From positions 28,575,883 through 28,639,882 of the forward strand of contig NC_088789.1 of assembly GCF_949628265.1 (NCBI RefSeq): 64,000 nt of DNA, in the 5' to 3' direction. A model generated the notes under the pieces. That model was given only the letters and a program-made list of their open reading frames with translations, ran no database searches and had not been told where the DNA came from. Below are positions 10,230-19,959 of this stretch, piece by piece. This stretch comes from Cloeon dipterum. Its lineage: Eukaryota; Arthropoda; Insecta; Ephemeroptera; Baetidae. The translations under genes were made by a program, and so were the position numbers. How positions within the stretch are numbered: position 1 is the first letter of the stretch; each line of letters starts with the position of its first letter.

Positions 10230-11991
10230 TCAGTGACGCGAACTCTCGCCGCAGTTTCTCTGGTCCGTCCTGATGAAGTAGGCCCTGCTGATGCCGTTGC
10301 GGTCCACGACGCTGTACGCGTTCTGCATCACCTCCAAAGAAGCGTTCGGCGCGCGGGTCAGGATCCAAGCGTTGCCTGAAATTCAGTCTGCATTAGTCCC
10401 AACACAATCGAATTTGTCACAAATTTCGTCTTTTAAAGTGGAATGATAGGATTTTTTATTACATAAAAAGTGCCCCAAAATCCAATTTTTCGAATTTAAT
10501 TGATTATATAAGCAATCTTTTTTTAGCAAAGGAAATTAATTGCTTCCGGGATAAGAAAAGTTATGAAAATTTAATAGCGCGGGAAGACAAAAAAGTTACG
10601 TTTTTATTTTTTTCAAAAATTGTAAATTTTCGAAAGGGGTGTGTGTTTGGCCTCATTAAAATTCAGCAGTTGATAGTAGCGTCAAAAACTGCCTATATTC
10701 GGAAAGCTGATTAAATTTCGAGTTTTTTTCCTACTGGGTAAATTTGTCTCAAATTAACTATTTTTGTACAAATCCGTCTGAAAATTTAACTGGCCGTTAA
10801 AGAACCTTTAAAATTTTGTTGGAAAAAATTAAAATGCTCTTAATTAAGTTAATTTATTCTAGAATCATCTCAGAAAAATTATTAGAAGAGCGCAACAGTC
10901 GGAAAATTGCGTGAAACGCCCCCTCTATTGACCAATCAGATGGTTTTTGCCAGTTTTCTCCGGAATTTCCAGCGCTTGACCATGTTTTTTCACATGATTT
11001 GGAATCCTCTGATTGATATCTATCTGACAGTGTGAGTCTTTCTTTGGGGAAATGCGGAAATTCAGTGAAAATCGTGACTGACTGGAAAATTCCTTTGAGA
11101 ATTATCCACTTAAAAGAATGCTAACTTTCAGGCCGATTTTCTCGAAAATTTTCAGGTTTTTTTAATGTACATGATCCTTAGGACCTAATCTATGTGTGTT
11201 AAAGGATTTGGCGGTGCAATTCACTATCATTCCTCTTGAAAGAATTTTTTAATTTAAATTCTTACGGGTGCTGAAGAGTCCAAAGTTGGAGCAAGACCAG
11301 ACAACGGCGTAGTTATCGTAGTCGGTGCCCAGCACCCAGTAGGGCAAGTCCATGGGCACTGAAATCAGCAAGCCGTTAGCCTTCCATTCATTTCTCGGCA
11401 TAGTGTTTGATTAGATAAACTCACCAGGAACTGAGGTAAAGCTGATGGTCATTTTGCTTTCGTCTTGGCGACCCATAACGTGCAAATCGCCTTGGATGAC
11501 TGACTTAAGACCACTCCTGCGAAAAGATTAATGTAAAATTCACAATTTCCTCCATTTTTCCAATTAAATTCGAGATTTTTTTTGCCTCACAATCAGTAGC
11601 AATAATATTTTGCTGAATTTTTAAATTTAGAATTATTAAACCAATAAACTTACAAGGCATTGACATGCTTGTTGACGACCAAGTACCTTCCGTCGCCAGA
11701 GTCGGTGTAGTTAGAAATAACGCACTTGGCCGCAAACTCGAAGAGCGAGAAGTACCTTTCTGCTTGGAACCAGCGGCCCAGGTACTATATTTATGCAGCG
11801 CGTGTCAAAGAGCAAACAGAATTAGTAATGCGTTAATTGAATCGTCAAATCGAAAATAATTATACCTTGTTGACGTTGAACTCGTCCATTGTCTTCATTT
11901 CAGGGCAAGGACCGAGCGACGGCACCTGCGCGGCCACCGCGGCCACCACCGCGGCCAGCGTCAACAGCACTAATTGTTGGCGGCACCTCAT
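10230..11991 (-). CDS. Lip4: secreted lipocalin, ApoD/Lazarillo type (195 aa)
   Basis: Exons: 11991-11866, 11784-11654, 11516-11425, 11358-11266, 10375-10230; phases 0, 2, 1, 1. Signal peptide 1-21 (AAVVAAVAA core), first conserved region YLGRWFQAERYF (43-54), second LGTDYDNYAVVWSC, third NAWILTRAP (R155). Cysteines C29, C63, the one in VVWSC, and C189 give the two expected ApoD disulfides. It most resembles Lip1 and Lip5. Intron 4 is enlarged by an 800-bp MITE. A splice acceptor (GTCAGCAG, ending at 12000) lies just before the start codon, so transcription probably begins in an upstream noncoding exon. One candidate donor is at 14076 (GCAG|GTAATT). Confidence 0.93.
10433..11239. mobile_element. 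MITE with TTAA-type ends in Lip4 intron 4 (family D, copy 1)
   Basis: The left edge is TTAA then AGTGGAATGATAGG. The right edge, reverse-complemented, is AGAGGAATGATAGTG next to a degraded TTAA (TTGA). These ends match family A although the insides differ, so the two families were probably moved by one enzyme. Shared internal parts ('cgtcaaaaactgc', 'ttaactggccgtta', 'tgtttggcc') also occur near 20,770-21,316 and 36,200-36,616. No open frame. Confidence 0.75.
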
Positions 11992-12323
11992 TCTTCCCGC
12001 TGCTGACACACAATTAATATATAGCAATAATTGATTTGTATGCTAAGGCTTCGACTTTGCATCCTGCATTTGTCCATATTCCTGGTACGCGCGAATTGCG
12101 AAAGCGGAACAATGCCCTGTCCCAAAAATCACGCGCTTTTGAATATTTATCAGTGTGTGCGTGTAAGAAGAAATTCCAATGGGCAACACGTAAACAAACA
12201 ATGCTAAAATGTTTATTTTATGCGTTGTACGCAGAACCGCCCGGACGTCCTTTTAGGTCGCCTCAAACACGGTTAATTAAAGGCGGAGAAAAAAATTCGT
12301 GAAGGAGACTCTTGGAAAAATAG

Positions 12324-12705
12324 TTTAAGACCGTCTTTGACGAAGTTTCTGAGCGCACCAATCGATTCCTGAGGGTCGAATTAGGTAAAGTGGATGTTTT
12401 TTTCGACCAAAATGCCCTGCGCAACGTGCGAACTTTTTTCCCGCCAAAACAATATGAACACGTTTATGCGAGAACTGCGCATGCGTGAGAGCTGGTTTGA
12501 GCACTTTGCAGAGAGACCGCCTGTACGAATCAGATCCAGCCAGCTCTGACGCATGCGCAGTTCTCGCATTCATATTGTTTTGGCGGGAAAAAAAGTTCGC
12601 ACGTCGCGCTGGACGTTTTGGTCCGAAAAATATCCACTTTACCTCTAATTCGACCCTCAAGAATCGATTGGTGTGCTCAGAAACTTTGTTAAAGTCGGTC
12701 TTTAA
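12324..12705. mobile_element. Short foldback element with TTTAA duplications
   Basis: Two inverted arms of about 165 bp each (from 12,329 and back from 12,700) enclose a spacer of about 45 bp. The arms run GACCGWCTTTRACRAAGTTTCT and share the blocks 'gaaCTGCGCATGCGT' and 'CCCGCCAAAACAATATGAA'. Each outer edge carries the direct repeat TTTAA (12324-12328, 12701-12705), which includes a TTAA target. Arm identity is about 90%. The apparent open frames across it on both strands are by-products of the palindrome. Confidence 0.8.
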
Positions 12706-14575
12706 TTTATTTTCATTCAAAAGGATGGAACAAACTATTTTATTTAATATTAAATACTGCACAATCAAATCGAGATAAAAACGATAGTGAATCTTCTGCC
12801 TATGAAAATTGTGAAAAAGAAACTAGGGAAATTTTGGCTTTATTAAGAAATTTTACCCATATTACTGACAGCGCCCAGTTTAACTGGCGAAATTCGTTGC
12901 TCGACTGACCCATTTTCAGTTCACTATATAAATCATATCTAATTCCCGTGAGTACATCTCTTCTGAATTTCGTCTGCCGCTCGCGTGCGCATGAATGTAT
13001 AATATATATCAAATTGTGCATCTGTGCGTTTTCTCCTTATTGCTGCCGGCTGATTGTGAGCGAGATCGCTCGCCCGCACGCCCATTATTTTATAACGGGA
13101 ACGAGCGCACGTTCAGCGGGGCTTAGGTGACACACTCGACGGCCGGGACAGGAAAACGCACACAAACTCGACCTGTTGATCTGGTTCAAAGGAGAAGACC
13201 GACCGCGGATATATAAATAGATCTAATGATGATGTGTCTATTTACACATATATAATGGGTTTATTGCCGTTTCAACGAGAGAAAAATGAGCTATTAATAT
13301 TGCTAGTTTTTAATCTTCACGAGGGAGAACAGGTTTTCGTATTTAAATTAATGTAGGAAATTATTTGATAAAAAATACGTGTTTGTTTTTTTTTTAAATC
13401 CTCTTATCGGCCTAAATTAACCTGCTTCATTATAATGGCGAGAGTTTGTTTCAGCGAAGGTCAAAGAAAGCTGATGAGTTTCAAATTCGTGCATGTCCGC
13501 GCTGAAAGTGGGAAATGATCATCATCCCGGCAGTACTATACATATATAAAAAAAAAGAAATAAAGATTGGGTTTTTCCTCAGCACGCACCTGAGACCTAC
13601 TTGCGATGCTTCTTGTTTGATCGTTGCGCTCGCGAACCTGTTTAGAGATACAAACACACACACACACACACCAAAGGGACGTATGACCTGAATCAGGGCC
13701 CGCTGAATCATCGCCAGGGCATAATTCAACATGCACGAGATTTGACCTTAATGTTCAATTTTTAAAATAATATATGTACGGTTAGAGGCGTGTTTAAATC
13801 GTGCCGTTTCCTCTTTCCTAGCTGTTAAAAATTTTTCTAAATAAATTTGGACACTTTCGAATAATTTTTTTAAATTTAAAATTCAGAAAAAGAAGCGCAA
13901 CTTGGCGTTTTGTGCGTTCTTTGGGAGCAAATTTTTCTTTTGCCGGAATTTCCCGTTGGCTCTATGAAATATTTTTCCCGATTTCTCCCATTTCCATCAT
14001 CTTATTTCTCCCACAAAACAATAAATATTAAAAGTAGACAATGGATGTAAGGTAAATATGATTGAAATAAAATTACCTGCAATTTGGAGTGACGAGAACG
14101 GAGTGAATGAACGCGCGGCGAAACGTTGCGGTCTGAAGGTGGTGTTGCAGTGCGCCGATCGCGACCAACTCGAGAGAGGCTGTCGGTGAAGGCTTTCCAA
14201 GGTTGGGGTCACCCCTCCTTCGACAATACACCGTACCTTACAGTACTCTCATGCAGTCAGCAGCCAGCCAGGCCGGCGGCAAATGCACTCGGCTACGATT
14301 TCGATTTTTTTTCGTTCTGTCCACCACCGAGCAAGAGGTGTGACTTGGAAACAGTCTAAAAACGTTCGTGACCAGCCCATCAAGGTTAAATCTTGAGCCT
14401 TTAATGGACTCGACAGACAGACGAATTCGGGGATGACAATGACAACACACGCATCCGAATATTATCCGATGCTAATCAGCAGGTTTATAAATTCATCCGG
14501 ATATGGCTTTGAATATTATGTTTTTTTCTGCGCTTATTCCAATCGTTGCGGAATTATCCAATGAGTACGAATGAT
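12706..14575. other. Spacer upstream of Lip4; no gene recognised
   Basis: Contains a TATATAAATAG motif (13210-13220), a (CA)n run near 13,652-13,672 and a GC-richer minus-strand stretch (about 14,200-14,077) ending in a donor GCAG|GTAATT. The last could be the noncoding first exon of Lip4, but nothing in the sequence proves the link. No reading frame resembles a protein I know. Confidence 0.5.
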
Positions 14576-14579
14576 GCAA

Positions 14580-15570
14580 TTTCAAGCTAATTAAAATAAA
14601 CTTAAAACCGTCTAAATTGACTTAAAATCTGTAGAAGTGCATGATTTGCATCGCAAGTAGAAATTTCACCAAATTGTTTTTCGCGCAAATGGTGAATAAA
14701 AATCATATTATGTTTGTCATCATTTTTAGTGGGTAGGGAGAGTCCACGGTTGCAAAAAAGAAATGCAGTGCTGTGTTAAAAAGCGTTTTTTACCATTTTA
14801 ACGAGTTTCTTGCAGGTTATATCTGCACCTCAGTTTTATATAATTTTCATGATCTCAACTAGAAAAATTGTCAGAGAGAAATTTTTGCAGAAATTTAGGC
14901 AACAAATGGTATTTTAAAAGAAAAGTCTGCACAGTAGATGAAATTTTGACCACTCCGACCGCAAATTTTAGATTTTCCCAGGGGAAGAATGTGAAAAATT
15001 CACTTTTTGCGCAAGAAATTGGTAAAAATTGAGTAGTAAAAACTGTTAAAAACCAGTGGTGGAGAAAAACGGGTGGTAAACAAATGCAACCCTGGGTGTG
15101 TCCTAATTCAGACGTCCCTTCAACCATCCCCTTTACCACCCCTTCAACAGCATTCCCAACTTTAACCGAAAAAAGTTAAATATTGCATTTTAAAATATTC
15201 GCTTATCCTGAATTTTTCATCTTTTTTTCACAATCTTCTGGACTTTGATTTTTTTCATTTTTTATTTATAGGAATTGCTGAAGGATTGCTTGAGGGAGCA
15301 ATTGGAATAACTTTTGACTTGAGTGCCTCCCAATAAAGGATAAATGACACTGTATAATTTAGCTCAATAATGTGTCTATTTCAAATCGTGGAATTTTTAA
15401 ATTCTTTTCTATCTATTGGAGTATTCCTGCTCGTCATGAAAATGACATTTATAATAACTTTTAAGCAAGAACGTCTGAAAAATGCAAAATTGTAGCCGAA
15501 ACCCCTGTTAATTGTGCTAATAAACCGTTTAAAACAGTTTAAATTGGCTCAGAAACAGTATATTTTGCAT
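14580..15570. mobile_element. Family E copy, split by a family B insertion
   Basis: Segments before 14,745 ('accgtctaaattgacttaaa') and after 15,100 ('ttcagacgtccc', 'caccccttcaacag') match consecutive parts of the 275-1270 element. A complete family B element (14746-15094) lies between them. Outer ends are unclear, so the borders are approximate. Insertion of B into E dates B as the later event here. Confidence 0.5.
14746..15094. mobile_element. Non-autonomous DNA transposon (family B, copy 1)
   Basis: About 350 bp with GGTTGCAAAAA at one end and, reverse-complemented, CAGGGTTGCATTTG at the other. It includes the marker 'tctgcacagtagaKgaaattttgaccactccgac'. The CAGGG-type ends suggest a hAT-like family. 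Further copies: 32103-32423, 41561-41870, ~42495-42686, 43500-43792 and part of 49085-49335. Confidence 0.65.
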
Positions 15571-15812
15571 CAAAGAACAGTCTAAAAATATTAGAATATT
15601 TCCCGAAAAAATTAATGCGGGGGTTTTCTGTAATTTTGCGCAATTTTCTAAAACGCATGCATTTTTATTGAAAATAAAAAATTCTCATGATGGATAACTA
15701 AAAATAGGGACATTTACAAACCAGTAAAAATGCTACTGGTTTCACAGAAAGACAAAAAATCCTAACACTAACTGTTTTTTCCAAACATTTATGGCACGAA
15801 ATGTGGCCTTTT

Positions 15813-15921
15813 CAGGGTTTAATTCGGAAAAACCAAAAACTGATGGTCATTTCAGCGGTTTTTTATTGGGCAAAAAAAACCAGTGGTGCATTTTTGCTTA
15901 TTGCAAAATTGGTGAACCCTG
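15813..15921. mobile_element. Short hAT-like remnant (family F, copy 1)
   Basis: Starts CAGGGTTTAATTCGG and ends GGTGAACCCTG, so the ends are inverted. Only about 110 bp remain. Related units lie at 31278-31572 and 56843-57108. The following spacer to 17,707 shows no gene; it is AT-rich apart from a GC-richer patch near 16,930-17,110. Confidence 0.5.
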
Positions 15922-17707
15922 GAAAAAACGCCGTCTTATTTTCACAACCCTTGTTTAGATATTTAAATCAGACTCGAGCGAAATCTCGTCATGAAGAGAA
16001 TGAAGAAATGCCAGTCCGGCAGCTTTCGCGCAAAGGTGTCGCCAGAGGGTCAAGAACCTGAGTGTGTTTGTTGCTTTGTGTTTGTTTGCCGATTTCCTTT
16101 CCTCGATTTCTCGACTCACACCTGCAAATGAGTTTTTCAAAGAGCGCGCGCGAGCGCGGTGAGCAGCAGGATAATCGCGTCTCGTTATAAAGATGCATTT
16201 CTTCCTTTTCTCTCATCCTGCGACCGTGAACTTGAGAGATGCTGAACCAACTCGAGTGTAACTCCACACATTTGACCTACTCCACCTTCCGCAGCCAGCT
16301 CTCGAATATATACTTATTATGCTTGTGTGTTCAAACAAAGGTGCAACGAAATTCGCGGGACGCTCAAAGCACATTTTTTTGTGTTTAACCTCGAATCTCG
16401 AGAGTCGAGAGCCGAAAACGAGAACACGGAAATTCCTGCTCACTCCTCTATTGTTGTATTTCGTTTCTCCAGCAAGAATATTTACAATTTGCACCAAAAC
16501 CTATGGCTCTATGTATTTTGCCACTTAAAAATAATTTTTTAAAAGAGCTAAAAGTCGCACCTGTCTGTTTTTAAGACTTAAAATTTTATTTTTCATTTCT
16601 GATGTTTGCAGAGTTAAGCTTTTTGATATCCACCAAGGAAATGCATGAAATATGCTTCATTTTTTAATTATTTTAAATTTTGGTGACTACCACTGCTCGT
16701 TAAAAACGGAAAATTTCACGATAAATTTGGAAAACTTTGGATTCTACCTGTTTTGATTTTCCTTTTTTAATATTTCCTTATCAGAAATTAAAAAAAAAGA
16801 ATGATTTTTCAGAAAACTTGGTTAGCATTTTGCTTTCTTTTGTCCCTATTCTGGCAAATGTCTCCTTCGAGTGGATTTTTTGTGCTTCAAAATTTCTGTT
16901 AATTACTCGGTTCTCAGCACGAAGGGTCAGTGTCCTGTGCCTCAGGACGCAGGGACAGAATCAGGTTTTCTTTATAGCCGTGCTGCTGAGCTGGCGGCGG
17001 TTATAGAGTGGCATTAAAGAAAGACGCGCCGCCGCCGGTCAGTTTTTATTTTCAGCATTCCTACGCGCTGGCCTGGCCGCTTGTTAAATTAATTTCCACC
17101 GGCGCGGCTTCTTTCCAGAAATCCCTCCGCGTGTTACATTAATAATTATTATTATGGTTCCCTTTCGGTTTTGATGAAAGGAAACGCAGGTCGGCTCTTT
17201 TTGGGAAAACAACGATTTATTTTTTGTTTGTTTTGTTTTGTTTTGGGGGAAAATAAATAACGTGGCACTCTGACACGACAACGCGGACGACACATCAGAT
17301 AATAAATATATAGTTGAGCCCATCAAAAATGTTAGTATAAAAATAAAAATATACGCAAGACAAAGGAGATCTCGGGCGACAAAATACATATGCATAAAAG
17401 CAGTGCGCTGACTAAGTCGACAGACACCTCAGGGGCAGATATCATTTTGGTGACTGGAAGTGCAGGGGTTAGTACAGGAGCCGACTCTTTGGAGCCAGTT
17501 TTTCTTTTTTCAACATTTCAATGGGGAGGTACGCACGTACTATAACTAAGAGCAAAGGTCGATGTGGCGTGCGTTGTCACTGTTAGAGTCCAACTTCAAC
17601 AAGAGGCGCTTGTTTTTGCCTTTCATTTCATTTTTTTTTATGCATTTTACGTTTTCTTTGATTTTTGTTATGTAACAATTACTTCTCCGTCTTTTTGCGC
17701 TTTTCTT

Positions 17708-19798
17708 TTACTCCTTCACGGGCTTGGCCTCTTCCACGACAGTCTTGACCTCGTCGACCTTATCAGTGACGGCCACGGGTTCGGGTTCAGGGACAACGGC
17801 GGGCTCCTCCACCTTCACGGGCTCGGCTTCAGTCTAGAATTTTTTGAGTTAGAATCTTTCCAGAGATTAAATTCGAGGGAAATTCACCTCAGCCTTGACG
17901 GCGTCGACGACGGGAGCGGTTTCGGCGACCACCGAGTCGACGACGGGCTTCTTCTGCTCCACCTGGTTCAGGTTCTGCTCGGCGTCGGCGGGCACGCTCT
18001 TGACGTGCACCTGCTGGTCGTGCACGGCGTGGCGCACGGCCGCATTCGCAGCCACAGTGGTGACGACAGGGGCCGCAGTGGTGGCCGCCGCGGCCGCGGA
18101 TGCCTCGTTGCAGCTCGTCTGGTCCACCTTGCTGATGAAGCGGGTGCTGATGCCCAGCTTCTGGAACTCGGCGTCGGCGATCTTCAGCACGGCCGAGTCG
18201 GGCACCGCCTCGCGGGTCATCAGCCAAGCGTTTTCTGCCAGACAAAAAATTTAATTTAATTTTTTCACTTGCAAAATGTTACTTACGGGCTGTGAGGAGG
18301 TAAGGCACGGGGTTGCTGCACGACCAGAGAATGGCGTAGCTGTCGTAGTCGGTGGCGACCACATTGTACTCGGTGTTGTAGCCGACCACTGCGCAAATAG
18401 GGAGAAAGAAATGAATTAATTAATTAAAAATCGGCTCATTCAGGGGAGCAGGGGAAACGCACCTGGCACCTGGTCGTAGCGGATGGCGAGACGGCCTTCC
18501 TTCGAGTCAGAGGCTACCCTGAGCTCGCCTTTCAGGACGCGAGACACGCCGGTGCTGTGAATAAATTGAATGAATAATTAATTACACGTGCAACACTAAG
18601 CCTACGAACATTTAAACATATGATTGACAAAGAATAAATCGAGAAAGTAAAAATTTGGTCCACTCCAGTCTGATAGAATTCACCAGTTGCATAACGCCTT
18701 GGAGTTTGAAGTCGCCAACAGATGGCGCCATCGTATACTTTCATAATAAATTTAATTGTAAGACCCTTCCACTGCGTTTTCAGACTCAATCCTGCCACTG
18801 TGCATTCTTCACTTAATTTTCTTTCTTTTGACGTGCTGAAACCCAAAATCAGTCCAGCCATTCGCCGTAGAAACGTCGGAAAAGATTTTCTATTTCAAAA
18901 AATAGTTTTTCACGATTCTACGGCGATTGTCTTAACCGATTTTGGTTTTCAGCACGTCAAAAGAAAGACAATTAAGTGAAAAATGCACAGAAGTAATAAT
19001 TAGTCTGAAATCGCAGCGGAAGTGCCTTGAAATTAAATTTATTACTAAAGAACACGGTGGCGCCATCTGTTGGCGGCTTTTGCAACTGGTGAAATTCATC
19101 ACAAACCAAAATTCTATCGTAAATAAATTAAAATAATTGAATTTTAGACTTACATGCTGCTGGTGACAGTGTTGGCGGCGACGAATTTGTCTCCGGACTT
19201 CATGTACTCGATCTTTCCGCACCGGGTGGCGACTTCGGCCAGGGAGAAGTAGCGCTGGTTCTCGTACCAGGTGCCGAGGAACTGCCGAGCCAAACGACAA
19301 TTTGATTTTTAAAAAAATAAATAAAATTGATAGAGACGCGACTCGTGGCTCGAGGGGCGGCACCGCGCGCGCGGAAACTCGAGCCAGAGCTAGGAGTCAG
19401 GTTCATTGTGCTCTGGGTTGCGCTCGGCCGTTCAAGTCTCTCGCTCGCTTGCTCTCTTTCTTTTTTATTCAGCGAGCGAGCAAAGAGAGAGAGAGTCGGA
19501 TTATGCTGTTCATTGTGGCAGTTTTGTATTTGTAAACGTCTCGTGCACCGGTTCGGAAAAGTGCGGCTTTTTGTCGCGTGCTCGTTCGATCGGAAGGTCA
19601 GCCGCACGCACACGCCGCGTGTGTGTGCTCTGCTCTCAAGGATTTTCACAAATAAATATCTATAACTCTGATAATACTCACGCGGTCGATGTCAAATTCG
19701 GCAACAGGTTTCGTCTCCGGGCAGGAGCCGATTCCAGGGATCTGCGCGTTGACCGCCGCCACGGCCACGCTGACCAAAAAGATCACCTTCAGCGCCAT
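17708..19798 (-). CDS. Lip5: lipocalin with a 115-residue low-complexity tail (303 aa)
   Basis: Exons: 19798-19682, 19281-19154, 18554-18463, 18388-18287, 18234-17888, 17833-17708; phases 0, 2, 1, 1, then an extra phase-0 intron. Residues 1-18 are a signal peptide. The lipocalin fold spans about 26-188: FLGTWYENQRYF (40-51), ATDYDSYAILWSC, NAWLMTRE (R154), closing cysteine C188. After C188 the other paralogues end within a few residues. Lip5 instead runs on for 115 residues made of an Ala/Thr/Val part, then Val/Pro/Glu/Lys-rich repeats such as KPVVDSVVAE, APVVDAVKAE, PVKVEEPAVVPEPEPV. The tail is hydrophilic and likely unstructured. Its in-frame GC-rich codons and clean splice sites show it is real. 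Role unknown: possibly cuticle or extracellular-matrix binding. A 5'UTR intron precedes the start codon. Confidence 0.92.
18679..19092. mobile_element. Palindromic MITE in Lip5 intron 2 (family G, copy 2)
   Basis: Ends are CACCAGTTGCA and, reverse-complemented, CACCAGTTGCAAAA. Inside are inverted copies of 'CGCCAACAGATGGCGCCA' and 'ctacggcgaa/ttcgccgta'. It matches the 6162-6566 unit of Lip2 and occupies the equivalent intron. Family G therefore has ends CACCAGTTG. Copy 1 keeps only the right-hand one. Confidence 0.75.
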
Positions 19799-19801
19799 TT
19801 C

Positions 19802-19890
19802 CCTGACAAATGAAATGAATTTTCAATAATTTGTCCGTTTGGTGCGCTGCAGAAAGTTGAGGATCGTGCGGAGCGGCGTCGGAGACTCAC
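19802..19890 (-). other. 5'UTR intron of Lip5
   Basis: The donor ATAG|GTGAGTC (GT at 19890-19889) and the acceptor TTTGTCAG (ending at 19803), five bases before the start codon, bound an 89-bp intron. A short leader exon runs upstream from 19891 to about 19,920. Confidence 0.6.
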
Positions 19891-19941
19891 CTATTCTTTG
19901 CGAGAGGCGGCGCGAAAATCACGCCTGCCTGCTCGCCGCTG

Positions 19942-19951
19942 ACTATTTATG
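19942..19951 (-). promoter_or_regulatory. TATA box of Lip5
   Basis: Minus-strand CATAAATAGT stands in a GC-rich setting about 30 bp before the short leader exon that ends at 19891. This is the best-formed promoter among the lipocalins. Confidence 0.55.
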
Positions 19952-19959
19952 CCGGCGAG

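Noticed and set aside
12325-12778. Overlapping open frames of 97-147 codons on both strands
   Set aside because: They run across the foldback element, and both strands give near-mirror products. This is a by-product of the palindrome.
17564-18259. A 231-codon plus-strand open frame across the Lip5 tail exon
   Set aside because: It is antisense to the GC-rich Lip5 exons 5 and 6, whose splice sites and lipocalin motifs are clear. The antisense protein is His/Leu/Gly-rich low complexity, as expected from mirrored codons.
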